The notes under the pieces were generated by a model. It did not search any database. It was not told the origin of the DNA and saw only the letters and a program-made list of their open reading frames with translations. The position numbers and the translations under genes are program-made. Positions 1 to 7,096 of a stretch of DNA of 29,193 bases are shown in pieces; positions within the stretch are counted from its first letter, which is position 1, and every line of letters begins with the position of its first letter. The DNA lies in assembly GCA_029240815.1 (NCBI GenBank), contig JARDZO010000039.1, positions 1 through 29,193 of the forward strand, read 5' to 3'. This stretch comes from Brevibacillus sp. GTDB taxonomy: Bacteria; Bacillota; Bacilli; Brevibacillales; Brevibacillaceae.

Positions 1-80
1 ATCTGGTTCAAAGCTGGCAAATCATTTAATGATAGACTCATCAACGCTTTCGCTGTTCAGTTTTCAAAGAGCATTTTTTG
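1..80 (-). other. rRNA operon leader (upstream of 16S, off the left edge)
   Basis: Read on the minus strand, 52-72 contains CTCTTTGAAAACTGAACAG, the conserved boxA-like element found in the leaders and spacers of Bacillales rRNA operons. It sits just downstream of promoter-like sequences at 89-123 and 192-220. That placement favours the 5' leader over the 16S-23S spacer. The 16S gene itself would start beyond coordinate 1 and is not visible. I infer that an rRNA operon is transcribed leftward out of the window. Confidence 0.7.
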
Positions 81-88
81 TCGAACGC

Positions 89-123
89 TTTATACCTTAC
101 CACGTTCGTTCTATCAGAGTCAA
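89..123 (-). promoter_or_regulatory. rRNA operon proximal promoter
   Basis: On the minus strand a -35 TTGACT (118-123) is followed after 18 bases by TAAGGT (94-99), which runs into TATAAA (89-94). The -35 is near consensus and the -10 is weaker. Its position just upstream of the boxA-like leader element supports a role as the rRNA operon P2-type promoter. The exact -10 is uncertain. Confidence 0.5.
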
Positions 124-191
124 GATCTTTTTTCTAGCGAAACTTGTGATCTTTTCTCATGTTTTGTCATCGCTTGTTGGCGACAAGGAAT

Positions 192-257
192 AATCTATCA
201 CATACAAAAACTAAATACAATACCTTTTTGCTAGTTTTTTAAAAATCATTTTTTTCC
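192..257 (-). promoter_or_regulatory. Possible upstream rRNA promoter with A/T-rich UP-like tract
   Basis: On the minus strand TTGTAT (215-220) and TAGATT (192-197) are separated by 17 bases. A very A/T-rich tract lies just upstream (about 231-257), as expected for an UP element. Tandem promoters are usual for Bacillales rRNA operons. Neither hexamer is close to consensus, so this is tentative. Confidence 0.35.
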
Positions 258-317
258 TATTTCTAAAGAACGATTCTGCTAATCGCTTGTTTTCCGCGCG
301 AAAACAGTATAGAGACA

Positions 318-346
318 ACAAAAAAGCCCCTAAACAGGAGCTTCTT
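318..346 (-). terminator. Terminator of the 3-hydroxybutyrate operon
   Basis: On the minus strand the arms AAGCTCC and GGGGCTT enclose a short loop and are followed by a run of six T. It lies about 25 bases after the dehydrogenase stop codon, and it also insulates the downstream rRNA promoters. Confidence 0.75.
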
Positions 347-368
347 TGTCGGGATCATTTCTATACAA

Positions 369-1154
369 TTACTGTGCCGTATAACCGCCATCAACTACGA
401 CAGCCTGTCCTGTCACGCCTTGTGCTCTTTTACTAGCCAGAAAAACAGCGTAGTAGGCTACTTCCTGAACACTCAACAAACGTTTCTGTGGAACCAACGG
501 GTAGATGACTTCTTCCATTACCTTTTCCAATGGTACATTTCGCGTCGCAGCCAGATCAGCCATTTGATTTTGGACCAGCGGCGTGTCTACATACCCAGGG
601 CAAATCGCATTGACCGTAATACCATCAGCTGCCCCTTCCAGAGCCGCTACCTTGGTCAAACCAATCACACCATGCTTGGCACTGTTATAAGCGGCCTTGC
701 CAGCAAAACCAATCAAGCCGTTGATCGAAGCCATATTGAGGATACGGCCGTAGCCCTGCTGCTTCATGATCGGGAAAGCATGCTTGATCGCTACGAAGGG
801 AGCCGTCAGCATGATGCTGATCATGCGTTCGAATCTTGCAGTAGGAAAGTCTTCGATCGGCGAAACAAATTGCAACCCGGCATTGTTTACGAGAATGTCC
901 AGTCTGCCAAAGAGCTCTACTGTCTTTTGAATGCTCTCCTGAACCTGGTCTTCGTTGGTTACGTCACATGCCAGACTGAGAACCTCATGCCCTTCGCCCT
1001 GCAATCGGGAGGCAGCAGCTGCTGCTGCTTCCCCATTGAGGTCCAGAATCATCACTTTGGCGCCTTCCTCAGCGAAGGTTCGGGCAATTTCCAGCCCGAT
1101 CCCGCTCGCTGCACCCGTAACCAAAGCCACCTGTTGTTGTAATAGTTTCTCCAT
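369..1154 (-). CDS. 3-hydroxybutyrate dehydrogenase (SDR family)
   Basis: A cytoplasmic short-chain dehydrogenase of 261 residues that most likely oxidises (R)-3-hydroxybutyrate to acetoacetate with NAD. Visible SDR landmarks are the nucleotide-binding TGAASGIG (13-20), NNAG (90-93), and the catalytic set Ser143, Tyr156, Lys160 (YNSAKHG). The PGYVDTPLV stretch after the active site is typical of 3-hydroxybutyrate dehydrogenases rather than generic SDRs. The length is normal for the family. The start is supported by a GGAGAGGAG ribosome site. It follows the GntP-type permease gene by 45 bases in the same direction, so uptake and first oxidation step are probably co-transcribed from the sigma-54 promoter near 2788. 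The substrate call rests on family motifs plus the permease neighbour. Another hydroxyacid SDR is possible but less likely. Confidence 0.85.
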   Translation of the reverse strand: MEKLLQQQVALVTGAASGIGLEIARTFAEEGAKVMILDLNGEAAAAAASRLQGEGHEVLSLACDVTNEDQVQESIQKTVELFGRLDILVNNAGLQFVSPIEDFPTARFERMISIMLTAPFVAIKHAFPIMKQQGYGRILNMASINGLIGFAGKAAYNSAKHGVIGLTKVAALEGAADGITVNAICPGYVDTPLVQNQMADLAATRNVPLEKVMEEVIYPLVPQKRLLSVQEVAYYAVFLASKRAQGVTGQAVVVDGGYTAQ

Positions 1155-1199
1155 CTCTCTATCTCCTCTCCTGTCTCTCGTGACTGAACTGTACGCTGT

Positions 1200-2585
1200 T
1201 TATACGAAGATGGAAACAGCAAATGCCAGGATAAACACTGTAGCTGTCTTCAGAACAGTGATGGCGAAAATGTCTTTATAAGACTGACGATGCGTCAAAC
1301 CGGTAATCGCCAAGAGTGTGATAACAGCGCCGTTATGCGGTAAGGTGTCCATACCGCCAGAAGCCATGGAAGCAATGCGGTGCAATAGCTCCGGGCTGAT
1401 TCCCGCTGCATTCGCCATTTCCAGATACTGCTTACCCGCTACCTCCAAAGCGATAGACATACCGCCGGAAGCAGAACCAGTCACACCAGCCAAGACGTTT
1501 ACAGCAACAGCCTCCGAAACCAGCGGATAGCTGCTCGCTCCCGTGATCCAGCCTTGGATCAACTTGAATCCAGGCAATGTTTTGACAACGTTTCCAAATC
1601 CAACTTCAGAAGCCGTGTTGAAAATCGCTAGCAAAGACCCCATAGCAGCAGCCGTCAAGCCACTCGCCAATTTGTTTTTTACTTGGTTCACGTTAATCAG
1701 CAAGGCTGCGATGATTCCCAAACTCAAGGAAATGATCAAAGCCCAAGAAGAAACGACGTTTTTCACTTTTTCGATTTTGAAAGACTCTTTCAGCATGCCG
1801 GCATCATACCAAGTTTCTACGGTCCAGATACCGCGGCTGAACAAATAGTTACCGATCAGCACCAGTGCCAAAGGCAAGATGGCGATCCAAATGTTCATAT
1901 AGGTTTGTTGTTGCTGCAATTCCGGCTCATTGATATGACCTTCGCCGTAACCTTCACCAGCAGCTGCTGCCTGTTTGCGTCGGCGCTCCAGCCAGTACAT
2001 GCCACCGACAAAGACCATAATCGCTCCAATGATTCCCACGAGAGGTGCAGCGTATGCATCCGTACCAAAATACGTGGACGGGATGATGTTTTGAATCTGC
2101 GGGGTACCTGGAAGAGCGTCCATCGTATAGGTAAACGCCCCCAGTGCGATCGTACCCGGAATCAAACGCTTAGGAATATTGGCTTCGCGGAAGATAGCAG
2201 CTGCAAATGGATACACAGCAAATGCCACTACGAACAACGATACGCCGCCATACGTCAGAATTGAACAAGCGAGAACGACAGCGAGTATCGCACGGTTAGA
2301 GCCCAACGCTTTTACAATCGTGTGCGCGATCGATGACGCTGCTCCACTCAGTTCCATCATCTTTCCGAAAATCGCGCCAAGCAGGAATATAGGGAAAAAT
2401 GATTTCACATAGTTGGCTGCGTTGGTCATAAAAGTCTCGGTGTAGCTAGGCAACAGGGCAATCCCGGACAAAACGACCGCCAGCAAAGTAAAGATAGGAG
2501 CAAAAACGATAACAGGATAGCCACGGTACGCAAAAAACATTAAGAGTCCGAGCGCAATCACAATGGACAATACTTCAATGATCAT
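1200..2585 (-). CDS. GntP-family permease, probable 3-hydroxybutyrate transporter
   Basis: An integral membrane protein of 461 residues with hydrophobic segments throughout. It belongs to the GntP proton-symporter family, which includes gluconate and D-beta-hydroxybutyrate permeases. Family hallmarks visible are the N-terminal VIALGLLMFFAYRGYPV region, the TYGGVSLFVVAFAVYP stretch, and a C-terminal MASGGMDTLPHNGAVITLL motif. The polar segment RRRKQAAAAGEG at about 200-212 looks like a cytoplasmic loop. AAAGGAG lies upstream of the ATG at a good distance. The dehydrogenase gene follows closely, which makes 3-hydroxybutyrate the favoured substrate over gluconate. A 180-base leader separates the ATG from the predicted sigma-54 start site. 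Confidence 0.85.
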   Translation of the reverse strand: MIIEVLSIVIALGLLMFFAYRGYPVIVFAPIFTLLAVVLSGIALLPSYTETFMTNAANYVKSFFPIFLLGAIFGKMMELSGAASSIAHTIVKALGSNRAILAVVLACSILTYGGVSLFVVAFAVYPFAAAIFREANIPKRLIPGTIALGAFTYTMDALPGTPQIQNIIPSTYFGTDAYAAPLVGIIGAIMVFVGGMYWLERRRKQAAAAGEGYGEGHINEPELQQQQTYMNIWIAILPLALVLIGNYLFSRGIWTVETWYDAGMLKESFKIEKVKNVVSSWALIISLSLGIIAALLINVNQVKNKLASGLTAAAMGSLLAIFNTASEVGFGNVVKTLPGFKLIQGWITGASSYPLVSEAVAVNVLAGVTGSASGGMSIALEVAGKQYLEMANAAGISPELLHRIASMASGGMDTLPHNGAVITLLAITGLTHRQSYKDIFAITVLKTATVFILAFAVSIFV

Positions 2586-2779
2586 ACGATTCTCCTTTCA
2601 AGTACGCCTGTCACCAATCGCCAGGCATCTTCTTTGGTTTATTTGAGGGTGCTGCGACAACACTCATACCCTTTACCATCTTGCCCGGAATCAACCAGTT
2701 ATGCAGATTCTCTTCCACCTGCTTCTCTTCTGTTCTCTCCTCTCTAACGACCTTAAGAAACCGCTTACACTTTCTCTGA

Positions 2780-2795
2780 TGCATGGAACGTGCCA
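2780..2795 (-). promoter_or_regulatory. Sigma-54 (-24/-12) promoter of the permease-dehydrogenase operon
   Basis: The minus strand reads TGGCACGTTCCATGCA. This matches the sigma-54 consensus TGGCAC-N5-TTGCA with one mismatch, and the invariant GG and GC are separated by the required 10 bases. It lies about 195 bases upstream of the permease ATG. It is downstream of three palindromic repeats, and the gene beyond those encodes a sigma-54 activator. A start site near 2768 is inferred. Confidence 0.75.
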
Positions 2796-2881
2796 AAGTC
2801 TCCATAAACGTGAGGAATCTTGTCGTATCATGGCTTTTCACGTTTTTACCCTATAATCGTACGGTCCATCGCTTTCGATTT

Positions 2882-2975
2882 TTCCAGAACTTCGGAAAAT
2901 CTATTCCGCATTTTCGGAAAACCTTGTAAGCGCTTCATAAAAAGCCCGACAAATGGATTCCGGAAATTCGGAATC
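2882..2975. promoter_or_regulatory. Three TTCCR-N6-CGGAA palindromes, probable activator-binding array
   Basis: Copy A (2882-2897) is TTCCA-N6-CGGAA. Copy B (2904-2919) is TTCCG-N6-CGGAA. Copy C (2956-2975) extends to perfect 7-base arms, GATTCCG-N6-CGGAATC. Centres are 22 and 54 bases apart, about two and five helical turns, so all three would face the same side of the DNA. They lie about 115-205 bases upstream of the predicted sigma-54 start. That is the usual distance for enhancer sites of sigma-54 activators. The cognate protein is probably the adjacent activator. Confidence 0.65.
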
Positions 2976-2987
2976 TGTAGAAAACAG

Positions 2988-3030
2988 AAAAACCCGAGAA
3001 CGCAGCGCATCTGCTAGTCCCCGGGTTTTC
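2988..3030 (-). terminator. Terminator of the sigma-54 activator gene
   Basis: On the minus strand an AAAACCCGGGGAC arm and a GTTCTCGGGTTTT arm flank a loop that holds a second small GCAG/CTGC stem. A T-rich tail follows. It lies 9 bases after the activator stop codon and separates that gene from the downstream enhancer array. Confidence 0.7.
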
Positions 3031-3038
3031 CAGCCTTT

Positions 3039-4406
3039 TTATCCCTTTTCCAAACGATACTTTTCCCACTTCTCGTAAAAGCTGGACTTGCTGATGTGCA
3101 ATAGTTTGGCGGCCTCTTGCTTGCTCCCTCCCGCTTCCCTCATCGCGTGGAGCAATGCTTCCTTTTCTGCAAACTCCAGCGTTTCCTTTAATGGACGGAC
3201 CAACACCGAGTCGGGGGGTTCTTCAAATGGTGCAGGGAGCCAGATATGCTCCTTTTTCAATACATCATCTTCCATCAGATGCAACGCGCGCTCCAGCACG
3301 TTCCGCAGCTCTCGCACATTGCCGGGCCACGAGTAGCTTTTCATCACCGCCCAAACATCGTCATCGATCGCTTTGACGGTCACTCCGGTAGCCTCTGTCA
3401 GTTGTTTCAGCAAATTGGAAACCAGCTCTGGCAAATCCTCCAGTCTCTCCCGCATTGGAGGGATCGATAGCGATACGACGTTCAGTCGATAGTAAAGATC
3501 GGCGCGGAACTTGCCTTCCTTGATGCTCGTCAGCATATCCTGATTGGTCGAGGCGATGACGCGCACATCGATCGGCGTCGTTCGTACCGCCCCGACTCTC
3601 TCTACTTCTTTTTCCTGCAAGACGCGCAACAGCTTTGCCTGCAGTGGTAACGGCATATCTCCAATCTCATCGAGCAGGATCGTTCCATGGTTGGCCAGCT
3701 CAAATTTTCCTTTTTTGCCGCGTCGCACCGCTCCTGTAAACGCACCCTCTTCATACCCGAACAACTCTGACTCGAGGAGGGAATCCGGGATCGCTGCACA
3801 ATTCACCCGAATGAAGGGGCCCATTTTCCGCTTGCTTTCGGCATGAATCGCGTGGGCGAACAGTTCCTTGCCGGTTCCACTCTCTCCGGTAATGAGCACC
3901 GTCGAATCGCTTTTCGCCACTTTTTGCGAGAATTGCTTGAGCTCCACCATCTTTTGACTGTAACCGACAATCTGGTCGATATGATAGGTCGCACCCAGCC
4001 TGCGGCGCAGTTCCTTTTTGTAGTACGTCAACTCATCCTTGAGCTGGTCGACCATCGCCGCCAGGGCCGCCAATTCCTGCACGTCCTGAAATAACACGGT
4101 ACCCAGAACGGCGAGCACTTTTCCTTCATACACGATCGGTATGCGGTGGGCGATCATGCTCTGCCCTTTGATCTGCTGGATATCGGCAATTTCTGCAACA
4201 CCCGCCTGACCGACAATGTGCATCCTTGTATTTTCAATGACCTCTGTTACCGGCTTGCCGATGACATCCTGTACATTCAAGAACTCACGATAGCTCCTGT
4301 TCAAGAGGAGGATTTTCCCGTCCTTATCCGTCACGATCATGGGTTCATGTGCATTTTCAAAGACAACCTCCAAGAGCTTGCTCATCTGTTGAAGATTCCA
4401 ATCCAT
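3039..4406 (-). CDS. Sigma-54-dependent transcriptional activator (PAS - AAA+ - Fis HTH)
   Basis: A 455-residue bacterial enhancer-binding protein. It has an N-terminal PAS-like sensory domain (about 10-110), then a linker likely to form a coiled coil (110-140). The AAA+ domain carries Walker A GESGTGKE (174-181), the sigma-54-contacting GAFTGA loop (221-226), Walker B LLDEIGD (244-250) and WPGNVREL (360-367). A C-terminal Fis-type helix-turn-helix lies at about 412-450. All catalytic motifs are intact. The architecture resembles Bacillus RocR- and BkdR-type activators. GGAGGAG lies upstream of the ATG. The gene reads toward the 3-hydroxybutyrate operon, and the promoter and palindromes lie between them. 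It probably activates that operon when the PAS domain senses 3-hydroxybutyrate or a related metabolite. The ligand is inferred from the neighbours only. Confidence 0.9.
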   Translation of the reverse strand: MDWNLQQMSKLLEVVFENAHEPMIVTDKDGKILLLNRSYREFLNVQDVIGKPVTEVIENTRMHIVGQAGVAEIADIQQIKGQSMIAHRIPIVYEGKVLAVLGTVLFQDVQELAALAAMVDQLKDELTYYKKELRRRLGATYHIDQIVGYSQKMVELKQFSQKVAKSDSTVLITGESGTGKELFAHAIHAESKRKMGPFIRVNCAAIPDSLLESELFGYEEGAFTGAVRRGKKGKFELANHGTILLDEIGDMPLPLQAKLLRVLQEKEVERVGAVRTTPIDVRVIASTNQDMLTSIKEGKFRADLYYRLNVVSLSIPPMRERLEDLPELVSNLLKQLTEATGVTVKAIDDDVWAVMKSYSWPGNVRELRNVLERALHLMEDDVLKKEHIWLPAPFEEPPDSVLVRPLKETLEFAEKEALLHAMREAGGSKQEAAKLLHISKSSFYEKWEKYRLEKG

Positions 4407-4443
4407 AACGGCTCCTCCTTTCCAGGCAGTCTTCTTTTCTTGA

Positions 4444-4452
4444 ATTATAACA
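4444..4452 (-). promoter_or_regulatory. Extended -10 promoter of the activator gene
   Basis: The minus strand reads TGTTATAAT, a perfect extended -10 (TGnTATAAT), about 40 bases before the activator ATG. No good -35 is seen 17 bases upstream, which fits an extended -10 promoter. Confidence 0.5.
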
Positions 4453-4491
4453 GGAGCGCCAGGGAGAAGGTCGCAAATTCGGAACGATCGG

Positions 4492-4872
4492 TCAGGTCGT
4501 CTGGACCAGCTTTGCCAGACGCTTCGGTGCCGATCGCAAGTATCCTTCGAGCAGATAACTCTCGATTTCCTTCCAGTCCGTCACGTCCTTACCCAAAATG
4601 GAGACCCAGCCGTGCTGGCCGATGTAAGGTGTTTTGTAAAAATGCTGTCGCTGCAAAAGGTGCTCTTGTGTGATGGGAAGCGTCTTGATAGACAGCGAAG
4701 GTCCTCCTTCACCGCCCTCACCCAGCATGACAAACGGCTTGTCGCTCACTCGAAATGACGTGTGTCCGAAAGCATCTACTTGTTCCGAGACCTCCGGTAA
4801 TCGCATTGCCAATTTGCGGACCTGATCGACTAAAGCCAGACCCTCTTTTGAAGAAATTGGACTGTGTCCCAC
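4492..4872 (-). CDS. MmcQ/YjbR family protein
   Basis: A 126-residue small cytoplasmic protein of the MmcQ/YjbR family (formerly DUF419), which adopts a CyaY-like fold and is often annotated as DNA-binding. Family features visible are the early LPEVSEQVDAFGHTSFRV segment, the central KPFVMLGEG, and the C-terminal HGWVSILGKDVTDWKEIESYLLEGYLRSAPKRLAK stretch (quoted in part as its key blocks: GWVSI, DWKEIE, SYLLEGYLR, APKRLA). The start is GTG, with GGAGGG nine bases before it. It lies 36 bases downstream of the interrupted MFS gene in the same direction and is probably co-transcribed with it. The biochemical role of the family is not established. Confidence 0.8.
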   Translation of the reverse strand: MGHSPISSKEGLALVDQVRKLAMRLPEVSEQVDAFGHTSFRVSDKPFVMLGEGGEGGPSLSIKTLPITQEHLLQRQHFYKTPYIGQHGWVSILGKDVTDWKEIESYLLEGYLRSAPKRLAKLVQTT

Positions 4873-4908
4873 CTCACGAATCCCTCCAGTTTGACTAACG
4901 AATTCTTA

Positions 4909-6132
4909 CTATCCCACCTGTTCCCCTTTTTCGGCTGTCTTTCCTTCTTGCATCCGATAGAGAGGCATGATAAACATCGTACCCACCACAAAGAGCAAGG
5001 AAGACAGCATGTAGATGGACACCAGGGAAAATTGTTCTTTTAACACCCCGGCCACACTCATCGTCACCACCATCGAACCCGTGTACATCGGAATCAAAAT
5101 CCCGTTTACCCTCCCAATGAATGAGCTCTCTGTATGCTTCAGGAGCATCGTATTAATCCCTATCTGAATACAAGGCAACAGCAAGCCGCTAAGCAACTGA
5201 GCAACCAACGTCAGCCACAGCTGAGTGGAGAAACCGCAGATAGCGAGCGCAATCGCATTGCCAAGCAAACCAATGACAAGCAGCCTTTGAGGAGCTACTG
5301 TTTTCGCGAGGGTCATCGTCAATGCTCCCCCTGCGATCATCCCCACACCTTGAAGCATGAGCAGCCATTGCAAGCTCTCTTTGGGTAAGCCCAATCGTTC
5401 CGTCACGAGAAAAATACCAAGGGGTTGAACCATTCCAATCGACAGACCAGCCGCCATAAAACACATGCCCAGCAGCGTGAGTACGCGATTTTCCTTCACA
5501 TAACGAATCCCGCTAGCCATCTCCGTCTAGAGCGCGGTCGGCTGTGCAGATGACACTTCCACAGGATCAGGTGGAAGAAAAAATAGCACCAAAGCAGAGA
5601 GCAAAAAAGCCACGGCTGTGATGACCATCGCCGCCTCCATGCCAAAGGTCTGAAACACAAACGTACCCAGGATCGGTCCCAAAACCATGAAGATGGCAAA
5701 CAGTGTCTGGTACAGAGACATTCCCGCTTGCAGTTGTTCTGCCGGAACATGCAGCTTGAATAGCTTCATCCCTGACGGATGAGAGAACTGTGACAAAATG
5801 GAGGATATCAGCGTCACGAAAAAGACGGCTTTCCACGTACCGTAAACAAACGTCAGAAGCACCGCTACTACCGATACCGCGCTGATGAGATCACACCAGA
5901 CCATCGTTCGCTTGGGTCTCCATCTATCTACAAAGGTTCCTGCCAAAAACGAAAACAAAAAGATCGGTGCATACTCGGCTACAGAAATCATGGAAATAGC
6001 GAGAGGATCTCCTCCCGTACGTTCCATCACGTAGAGCAAAATGGCGAAATTGCGCACCCATATCCCAATTTGTAAGAGCAGACCCGAAAGCAAGATGGCC
6101 CGCACGTAGCGATTTCGAAATAATCCAGACAC
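4909..6132 (-). pseudogene. MFS transporter interrupted by an in-frame amber codon
   Basis: Two open segments, 5527-6132 (201 residues) and 4909-5520 (203 residues), lie in the same frame. They are separated by one TAG at 5527-5529 followed by ACG GAG ATG. Joined, they give about 407 residues and 12 hydrophobic segments, the normal size for an MFS_3-type drug or siderophore exporter. The first half holds the N-terminal six-helix bundle, including FVDRWRPKRTM between helices 2 and 3. The second half starts with MASGIRYVKENRVL, the typical beginning of the C-terminal bundle. One base change (for example from TGG or CAG) explains the stop. The first half starts at GTG with AAGGAGG seven bases before it. 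The ATG after the stop has no properly spaced ribosome site, so efficient separate translation is unlikely. The gene is either a recent pseudogene, a readthrough case or a sequencing error. Confidence 0.8.
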
Positions 6133-6139
6133 AAAAAAA

Positions 6140-6169
6140 CCTCCTTATCCATTTTCTCTGGACAGGAGG
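6140..6169 (-). promoter_or_regulatory. Hairpin sequestering the MFS Shine-Dalgarno
   Basis: On the minus strand CCTCCT (6164-6169) is the exact complement of AGGAGG (6140-6145), the ribosome binding site of the MFS gene. A further TCC/GGA pairing lies inside the stem. The upstream ORF stops 12 bases before the 5' arm. A ribosome stalled near the end of that ORF would cover the 5' arm and free the site, as in translational attenuation of resistance genes. This is inferred from pairing only. Confidence 0.5.
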
Positions 6170-6181
6170 CATCGCATACTA

Positions 6182-6229
6182 TCACAAAAAGACATAGAAA
6201 TCCCAGCACGACCATGCGGGATCTACCAT
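6182..6229 (-). CDS. Possible 15-residue leader peptide of the MFS gene
   Basis: A minimal ORF on the minus strand encodes MVDPAWSCWDFYVFL and stops at TGA just before the hairpin that covers the MFS ribosome site. The position and size match leader peptides that control erm, cat and MFS efflux genes. The C-terminal WDFYVFL is rich in aromatic residues and could act in the exit tunnel, but I know of no matching arrest motif. No strong Shine-Dalgarno lies before its ATG, which lowers confidence. Confidence 0.35.
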   Translation of the reverse strand: MVDPAWSCWDFYVFL

Positions 6230-6500
6230 CTATTTGCCAATATGCACATACTAATCCTATCCAGAAAAACGCATCGTTTAGAATTCAAATGCTTTTTTGG
6301 AAATAGGACTTAGTAGATCATTGGCTTAATGGTCACCCTTCCGTGTTAGAATGTTCACAGCATAACATACAGAGATAACCTGATCAAGAAATAATCACCA
6401 GTCCTTGTACCGAGAACACGCCATCGCGTACGCCTTGAAACGGGAAGGCTTTGTAGTAGAAACGGCAGCCGCTCATGGCGGGGCTTTTACTATTTCCTTT
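6230..6500. other. Intergenic stretch with a possible response-regulator relic
   Basis: No complete gene is seen here. On the plus strand at 6405-6475 one frame reads YREHAIAYALKREGFVVETA, which resembles helix 1 and strand 2 of a response-regulator receiver domain. No phosphoacceptor region follows and the frame runs into the antisense of the DinB gene. The promoter for the MFS leader should lie at about 6235-6320 on the minus strand, but I could not pick a convincing -35/-10 pair. Confidence 0.25.
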
Positions 6501-7019
6501 CTAGCTATTTTGTTTTTGACTTTCTTCAAACAAGAAATAAATGTAGTCGTGGGAGGCTCCTTCATAACCAAGCTGACGCAGCATAGCCGAAATGTTGCCC
6601 CGATGATAGGTCCCATGATTGACGACATGCTGGATGATGTCACTGTATGGGGCATGAATCGTTCCCATGGTCGGATGCGAATAGGGCGCGGTCGCATCCA
6701 GATTGATTTGCGAAAAGAAATCTTTGAATTGCTCTGAAGCCTCTACAAATCTGGCACGAATCTCGTCCAAGCTCTTCTTCTCGAGCTCTTGTGACAGTGG
6801 TCCTACCGTCCTACCTACATTTTCGTAGGTCTCCCCTTTCATCGCCAGCAACCACACATGGTCGGTCAACAGAATATGCTTTAATGTCTGCGCAATCGTC
6901 GGGAATACGCTTTGGATTTCCTGTTCACACACCTCGTGCGGAATCTCTTGCAAGCGTTGGAATACCCTTTCATTCGCCCATAGATTGTATTCATACAAAC
7001 CTAGAGAATCATGTTTCAT
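6501..7019 (-). CDS. DinB family protein
   Basis: A 172-residue four-helix-bundle protein of the DinB/YfiT type, thought to be metal-dependent enzymes, some of them thiol S-transferases. The three expected metal-ligand histidines are visible: His48 (TLKHIL), and His135 and His139 in HGTYHRG. The N-terminal YNLWANERVF block is also characteristic. The length is normal. An AAAGGAGG site lies before the ATG. It follows the WYL regulator gene by 77 bases in the same direction. DinB and WYL genes are often paired, so the regulator may control it. The substrate is unknown. Confidence 0.85.
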   Translation of the reverse strand: MKHDSLGLYEYNLWANERVFQRLQEIPHEVCEQEIQSVFPTIAQTLKHILLTDHVWLLAMKGETYENVGRTVGPLSQELEKKSLDEIRARFVEASEQFKDFFSQINLDATAPYSHPTMGTIHAPYSDIIQHVVNHGTYHRGNISAMLRQLGYEGASHDYIYFLFEESQKQNS

Positions 7020-7096
7020 TCAAGCTTCCTCCTTTTCACTTCCCCTGAGATAACTTGATCATACCGTTCCTTCCCTGACATTAATGGTCAGTAAAG

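Noticed and set aside
2611..2841. Minus-strand open frame of 76 codons upstream of the permease
   Set aside because: It spans the predicted sigma-54 promoter, so it starts before the likely transcript start. It has no ribosome site and no recognisable protein features.
2924..2938. CRE-like sequence TGTAAGCGCTTCA between activator sites
   Set aside because: It has three mismatches to the 14-base catabolite-response consensus, or needs a one-base deletion. This is too weak to call, although catabolite repression of this operon is plausible.
4909..5520. Second half of the MFS gene as an independent transporter gene
   Set aside because: It is in frame with the first half after a single TAG. Its ATG lacks a properly spaced ribosome site, and it contains only the C-terminal helix bundle.
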